From Brachypodius melanocephalos (taxonomy: Eukaryota > Chordata > Aves > Passeriformes > Pycnonotidae): 64,000 nt of DNA. The position numbers and the translations under genes were made by a program. The notes under the pieces were generated by a model that was given only the letters and a program-made list of their open reading frames with translations, had not been told where the DNA came from and did not search any database. Positions 58,447 through 64,000 of this stretch are shown piece after piece (position 1 is the first letter of the stretch; every line of letters starts with the position of its first letter). The stretch lies in NCBI GenBank assembly GCA_013398615.1, contig VZSR01003807.1:9403289-9467288 (forward strand), given 5' to 3'.

Positions 58447-58690
58447 TAGATCCTTAGAATGGTTTGGGCTGAAAGGGACCTAAAAGATCATCTTGTTTCA
58501 GCTCCTCTGGCATGGATCCTCTAGTTCCAACTCCTCTGTATCTTTTCATTAGACAAGGTTGCTCCAAGTCCCATCCAATCCATCCTTGAACACTTCCAGA
58601 AATGGGACATCCACTACTTCTCTGGCAGTGTTTCACCACATTCACTGCAAAGAAACTCATCCTAATGGCTAAACTAAACCTACCCTCTGA
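58447..58690 (-). mobile_element. CR1 LINE 3' fragment
   Basis: The plus strand shows the complement of a CR1 3' end in order: 'agaatggtttgggctgaaagggacc', 'aagatcatcttgtttcagctcc', 'gacaaggttgctccaagtcccatccaatcc', 'cttgaacacttccagaaatgggacatccac', 'tctctggcagtgtttcaccac', 'ctaaacctaccctctg'. The element lies on minus, 5'-truncated. It is the clearest CR1 in the window and better preserved than the copy at 48.5 kb. Confidence 0.95.
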
Positions 58691-61600
58691 CCTAGCAACC
58701 ACAGCAACCAGTTGGAAAAGAGTCTGATTTCTAGTAAACATTACAACATTATGGTGGGTAAAAGAAGAGAAGCATAATGGTTAAGTACATTCTTAAGTAA
58801 GAAGAGACAACACTGCGCTGGTGATGGACAACAGCTGCAAGAAACGTCCTCCTTTCCCTGAAAACATCAGCATTTACTGGAAGATTTGGTCTCACAAAGT
58901 GAGTGAAAAAGTCTGGCATACCGTGTAAGCAATCTGTATGAGTACAGACTTCCTTTTAAAACAGACAGAAGTTTTTAAAGATGTGTTCTAAAGTATTTAA
59001 TGCCTAACCTTGACGTGCACAAGAATACCTAGTTCTGGATAGAATCAAGCTCAACAGAGTTTGTCCCTGCACACTCTGGTACTAGGGCTCCCCTCCAACT
59101 GGAGACATGACCCCAGCACACAAACATTTCCTTCCACATGTGGTTGCAGGTGATCAGACCAGTGAGGTTGGACATGCAGAACTAAACCCCCTGCTTTGTC
59201 TTGCCCAAGCCCACAAGGCAACACCTTAGCAACAGTACTTTCTCCCCTTTCCTTCCCCCACTTCCCACTGCAGTTTTCCCAGCCCCAGAACCACCTCTGC
59301 TTCCCCAAGCATGAAAGAAGGGATCGATCTGCAGCTCATCCTGCAGGCTCCAATGAGGGAGTATTTTGGGGCACCCCTGAAGGCAAAATGCCATCTGCAT
59401 GCTTGATGCTATAGAACGAGAGCACAATGCTTTAAAGCCTCTCAGAAAATCTACAGGACAGTTAATATGATTTAAGCCTATATTTAAATTTTATGGGACT
59501 CATTTTCAAGGCTAATAACCCAGTTTACTGTGCACAATATCAAATGCAAATTTTATTACTGACTTGGTAAAAACCAAGATGATATTCATTAGCATATCTC
59601 AGCGCATCACCCTTTTTAGCCAAAAGGTGCACCAGGAGTAACAGTGGGAGTTTTTATATGTGCTGTAAATTACAGTTACTATCTCATTAGATAAACACAT
59701 TTAAAATCAGGTTATCATTCACTTATATATCAGAAAGTTGTTTGTTCAATTGCAGCTAGTCTCATATTACAACATATGGTGCATGAAATTCTTAGACTAA
59801 TAAAATTTCAAGGTACAGGGAGCTGGTGCCTTGGAAAAAACTGTTTCTGCTCGACGAATGGCTCGATATAATCTGTAATTGCTTTGAAACAATTATGCAG
59901 CAGGCTGTTTTGTACTTAATAGTATTTACATCCTTGGGTTTATTAGCAACAAAATCTAAGTGGAACTTGTGAAAGAGAAATTAATTTTTCTGCTAAAAGA
60001 TGTAAAGTTTTAAGTTAAAGATCCAGCAGATTGTGGAAATCTAAAATATATGCAATAGTCTCTAATTTAACTTATTTCTCATTGAAATGTTTCATTATTC
60101 TTTTAGATACCTGTGGCAGATTATCAAGTAATTCTTCAGCAGCTGAGTTCCCCTGAACTTTCACCACTCTCAGCAAAGTTTACAGTTTTTTCAACGCACT
60201 CAGTGTGGCTTTGCTGTCTCCTGGAAATAAACACAATTAATGTCCACATATAGTATTTGAAATCAATTTGAAAGTTCCCATTCCCGTGAGGTTTTCCCCA
60301 CTAATTTTAACAGTGGTGACTGTCAGCATTTTGTACTTCTTTATATGTTGGCAATAGAACAAGCAGTCCAGTACACAGTGACACAGAGAGGCATGCTGTA
60401 TAGAGAGCAACTGTTATGCAGGTACATAACAGCTTTGGATCAGACTTTCCTATGGTATGGACTGCTGGAGCTTCAGCAGCCTCATCAAAACTCAGCCAGT
60501 TTTTAGAAGCATTGGGGTTCTACCTGACTGAAGTACTTAATTACTCCTGCTATTCTGGGCATATCCACATATGCTCTGCTGATAATATACAAATCATCAT
60601 ATACAAACCTAATGTCAAGTGTATTATTTCAGTGTTCAGTTAGGAGCAATGAACTGCACACTACTGCCTCATTGCATGGCTCCTACTGAGCTCAAATCTG
60701 TGAGACAGCTTGAGGGCAGTTACACATTTGGGGGTTAAGGTGGTTTTCTTGCCTTTTGTGATTAACTATTTTTCCTTCTTTTGTTTATGATCTCTTGAAT
60801 TTGCCCGCATTGTAAGCTGTCTCCAATGTTAAAGCTGTATTTTATACAGACATCCTTTCTCCTGACTGCTAACTAACTCTGTGCCAGCAGCAGCAAAATT
60901 GCAGGCCAGATTGTAAGGAGGGCCCTGATAAAACAATTGTTCCCACTCTGCTCAGTACTGCTAACTTCAGGATGACTTCAACCAAACAGCATTAACACCT
61001 TTCAGCTGTTCTTGCACTAACATGCTCTTAAATACTGTTACTAAAATCTCTGCCTTTGGGTCCAGCTTTATCTGTCGTTCTCGTGCTGTAACTTCACTAA
61101 TTCTCCTGTTGCTCTAATCTGCAACGAACTGCAGTGAATCCCTTGCCAGAGCCCTCAACACCATACACTCATGCCAGCTGTACCCCGGGGTGATTACTGT
61201 ATAAGAAGAACTTCCTATTAGCATCATCTAGGAGAGTTTGCTAGAGTACAATATGATAAAACTTTGCAAAAAAAAAAAATACTCCCTCTTACAGGGAAAT
61301 GTCTCTAATTTCTGATTTCAAAAGAGCTGCAATGAAAAACTATTATAAGAAAACCCTCATGCAAAGCCTATGACCTTGCTGGCTAGTCCTGGTAAGAGGG
61401 GTGTAAGTTGTTGGGAAGTACACCACTCTGTCTACAAAAACCACCTTTAGATTTTGCAACATCAAGAAGCAAGCCTAACCTGATTTCAGCACTGCTGATG
61501 GAATAAACAACGGAATAAACCACAAATTACATTGTGGAGCAATGCTGAAAACCCTCACCAGACTGCTTGTGGAAACTAAATCCCAGCACATGACAAATGC

Positions 61601-62689
61601 AATCTGTTCCCACTCAACTCACTAACAGCCCTCCTGCAAAGGTGGCTTTCCCCAGCCAGGGCTGGGACCCCCTCCCAACTCCCCCCTGCCTACTGCTGTG
61701 ATTTGGAGCAGGTCTGGGGCTGCTACCACATTTTCTAATGAAGGAGAGGCCAAACCTAGTTGCTAACTGTGCATTTGGGATTTCAAGCACATTTGGATTT
61801 CTCAGAGTCTGTCTTCAAGTGATTTCCAATTTGCAAGTTTTCTTACATTCCTGTAGAGCAGTGACACTTTTTTTTTTTTTTTTTTGTATTCATACAGCAC
61901 CTAGCAAAATGAGTGTCATCTCAGACAGGGTGTCCAAGGTTCTGCTGCAAAGTAAGGAATGTTAATAGTATTGGATGTATTTAATCCCTGGCACAAATGA
62001 TTTGTTGAAGGGCATTAATGTATTTGTCAATTAATAACATCTATGAATGAGTGTATACAGACTGGATTTGGGTCCATGCTGTATTACTTATGAATACGAT
62101 TTTATCAATCAGTTGCCGCCTTAGCAGGATGCTTTTTCCAAATTAAATTTGTCCGAATTGTATTCCATAAAAATTACCTCATCATGCTGTGCCTTCCCAT
62201 ATTAATAATGGGAGGAGTGAGGTTTGGAGAATACGTCCATTTTAAAAAAGGTCACTTTTGGCTATGGGCAACATGACCAAAAAATATTAGCAACGGTGGG
62301 TGCAACCATAGTGAGGAGGGGAAAAGGTCCAAAGCCATGAGAACTGCGTGCAGCACACTGTGCTGATGAAGATTAAAAATCCCTGATTGTTCTGTATACT
62401 TTGTAGTTTCTGTGGCAACGCCAAATATCTGTTCCACTCTTCCAGGCTTTTTTGACTTGGTATTTTTCAAAGCTTTTTTTTAAAAATAAGAATAAATGTG
62501 GGCTCTTTCCAGGTACTCTAACCATTTTTGGTATCCGGGGTCAGTTTGGGCCAGGAGGAAACATTCTCGGATGGACGGGCTGTTAAGAGCTCCCAAGCCC
62601 CAAGTTCTACGGAAGCAGGGGGAGACGAAACCAGCCCCATTGGGGATGCAGCGGGGATGGGGGAGCTTGGTTTGTTTGTTTTAATCGCA
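58691..62689. other. Intergenic DNA with a candidate conserved block
   Basis: No gene is recognised. The part at about 59460-60130 is AT-rich but not repetitive and contains a perfect ATGCAAAT octamer and several homeodomain-type motifs. A T-run lies at 61868-61885. Confidence 0.55.
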
Positions 62690-63020
62690 GCTCCTTCCAC
62701 CAAATCCGAGCAGGCAGAGGCGAGCCCGGCACAGCCGCCGACCCCAGCAGCACTGCGGCTGTCCCCGAGCCCGCGGAGCGGTGACACCAAACCGAGCAGT
62801 GCCATCTATCGACGGCAGCGGCTCCGCCTCGCCCCGGGAGCGCGGGATGCGGGAGCAGCGCTCCCTCGTCCTCCCAGCCGGGGGGCCCTCCCCTGTCCTT
62901 CTCCTCCGCATCCCTTCCCTGCCATCCATCACCGCCTGCCGCTGTCACTTCGCCACCGCGGCTGTCACCCGGCTGTGGCTGAGGTAGAGAAAAATGAGCC
63001 GTTTAAGCGCGGCAGAGCCC
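62690..63020. promoter_or_regulatory. Isolated CpG island
   Basis: By eye there are about 30 CpGs in roughly 290 bases, flanked on both sides by AT-rich DNA. No TATA box or protein domain is apparent. Frames of 113-173 codons cross it on both strands and are not convincing. It could be a promoter of a gene or noncoding RNA whose body lies mostly outside the window, or an orphan CpG island acting as an enhancer. Confidence 0.7.
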
Positions 63021-64000
63021 GGGACGCGCAGGAACACGAGACAAATTAACGAAGTGCAAGAAATTAGAGTGCATAAATTCTGAGGGCTGTAAATCATCGT
63101 GCTGCTGCTCATACTTAGAAACCAAGAAATCTGAGTGCCGTAGTTAAGCCTTTCTGACCTGGACCTGCTTTCCAAAGGGATGCTGACATCCGATTCAGAC
63201 TCCGTATCTTCATCTCATCTGGTGAACTCACCTCACTGTGTCTCAGTATTTTCTTCCAGAAAAAAACCTACTTTATGCTATTCATCCCAAATTGCTTATG
63301 ATGTTAGTGGGAAAAGTGGGAGATTATCTGAGCTAAAACCGTTTCATGTGATTTTTTGCCTCTTCTCCTGGGCTGTCTCATCCATAGTCCTAAACATAAG
63401 TTGATTTCCCTCCACAGTGGAGGAGGGAAGTCAGCAGCACTGACTCCGGATGCATAAAGTGTTACAGAGACATCAATTATTAATTAAAAATATAATGAAG
63501 TTTGTTGGCTTGCCATGAAGTTTTTCTTCTTGTCTGTAATTAAAATCCTACAGCAACTCTGTGAACATAATTACATTATACCCAAAGCATAACACCAAAG
63601 AAAACCTGATGTAGGTAAGGGGAAACAAGAATATTGCATTTCTGATGCAATGTTGTAACTGAAAGCTCCATTTTTGCATGAATAAAAATGACAAGCAACC
63701 CATTTCCTCTTCCTCCAATACATACGAATTAAGTAGCATTTGAGTCTTTTAGTGACACCACCAAAATCAAATACTTGTAATAGTCTGCCTCAAATCACTG
63801 TGATGTTGGAGTCACTGATTTGTTTTTCAGAACATACAGACATGAAAGATGAACACATCCAAATTTGATCAAGGTGCTCACATAAAGTATCAAACTGGGT
63901 AAAATTGCTGAATACTGTGATCCACTATCACCTCTTGTAAAACAATGCCAGGAAAAAAAGGCAGCACAGAGGAAAAACCTACTCACTATTTTGCAGTTGC
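63021..64000. other. Intergenic or flanking DNA, no gene seen
   Basis: AT-rich sequence to the window end with only short open frames. If the CpG island at 62.7-63.0 kb is a plus-strand promoter, this could be its first intron, but no exon is recognisable. Confidence 0.5.

Noticed and set aside
62528..63049. 173-codon frame in the 62.7-kb CpG island
   Set aside because: Open frames occur on both strands across the island and none carries a domain or a supported start; treated as CpG island only.

Overview
The window is vertebrate nuclear DNA, most likely from a bird. Two things point that way: fragments of CR1 LINEs, one of them ending in the typical TTCTATGATT 3' tail, and a single-exon bHLH gene that is clearly OLIG3. 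CR1 also occurs in turtles and crocodilians, so 'bird' is a strong lean and not proof. There is no sign of bacterial, phage or organelle sequence. Only one protein-coding gene can be supported. The rest is a gene-poor landscape around a developmental regulator, with microsatellites, a few decayed CR1 copies, CpG islands and AT-rich intergenic DNA.

Layout: 1-145 is a (TTTC)n array cut by the window edge. 146-18636 is intergenic DNA with a small duplication, a 32-bp palindrome, an AT-rich inverted repeat, a G/T-rich tract and one CR1 tail (16908-17023). 18637-19632 is a run of N ending in (AAGG)n, so the gap probably hides a longer repeat. 19840-26400 is a broad CpG-rich domain around OLIG3. 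The inferred transcript runs on the minus strand from about 22928 to about 20510, with the CDS at 22646-21825. Upstream of the gene the domain is interrupted by long purine tracts (24476-24698 and 25701-26080) and a CpG-bearing CCCGT minisatellite (26186-26240). 26401-62689 is a gene desert with a (GAAA)n array (31169-31365), three CR1 remnants (48496, 51103, 58447), several hairpin-forming segments and three stretches whose motif content suggests conserved enhancers. 62690-63020 is a compact isolated CpG island of unknown ownership.

OLIG3 encodes a nuclear bHLH transcription factor of dorsal neural progenitors. Its core promoter is readable: TATAAAAG at 22959-22952 and an initiator match TTAGTCC with +1 at 22928, 31 bp downstream, plus a GC box and a CRE-like site. 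One AATAAA (20534-20529) is the only canonical poly(A) signal I saw between the stop codon and the end of the downstream CpG island. A plus-strand TATA at 23220, about 290 bp from the OLIG3 start site and pointing away from it, with donor-like and acceptor-like splice sites further out, suggests a divergent noncoding transcript. This is inference.

I found no convincing undescribed system. The best leads are the possible divergent transcript, the isolated CpG island at 62.7 kb, the tandem perfect hairpins at 29.7 kb, and the purine tracts inside the OLIG3 CpG domain.
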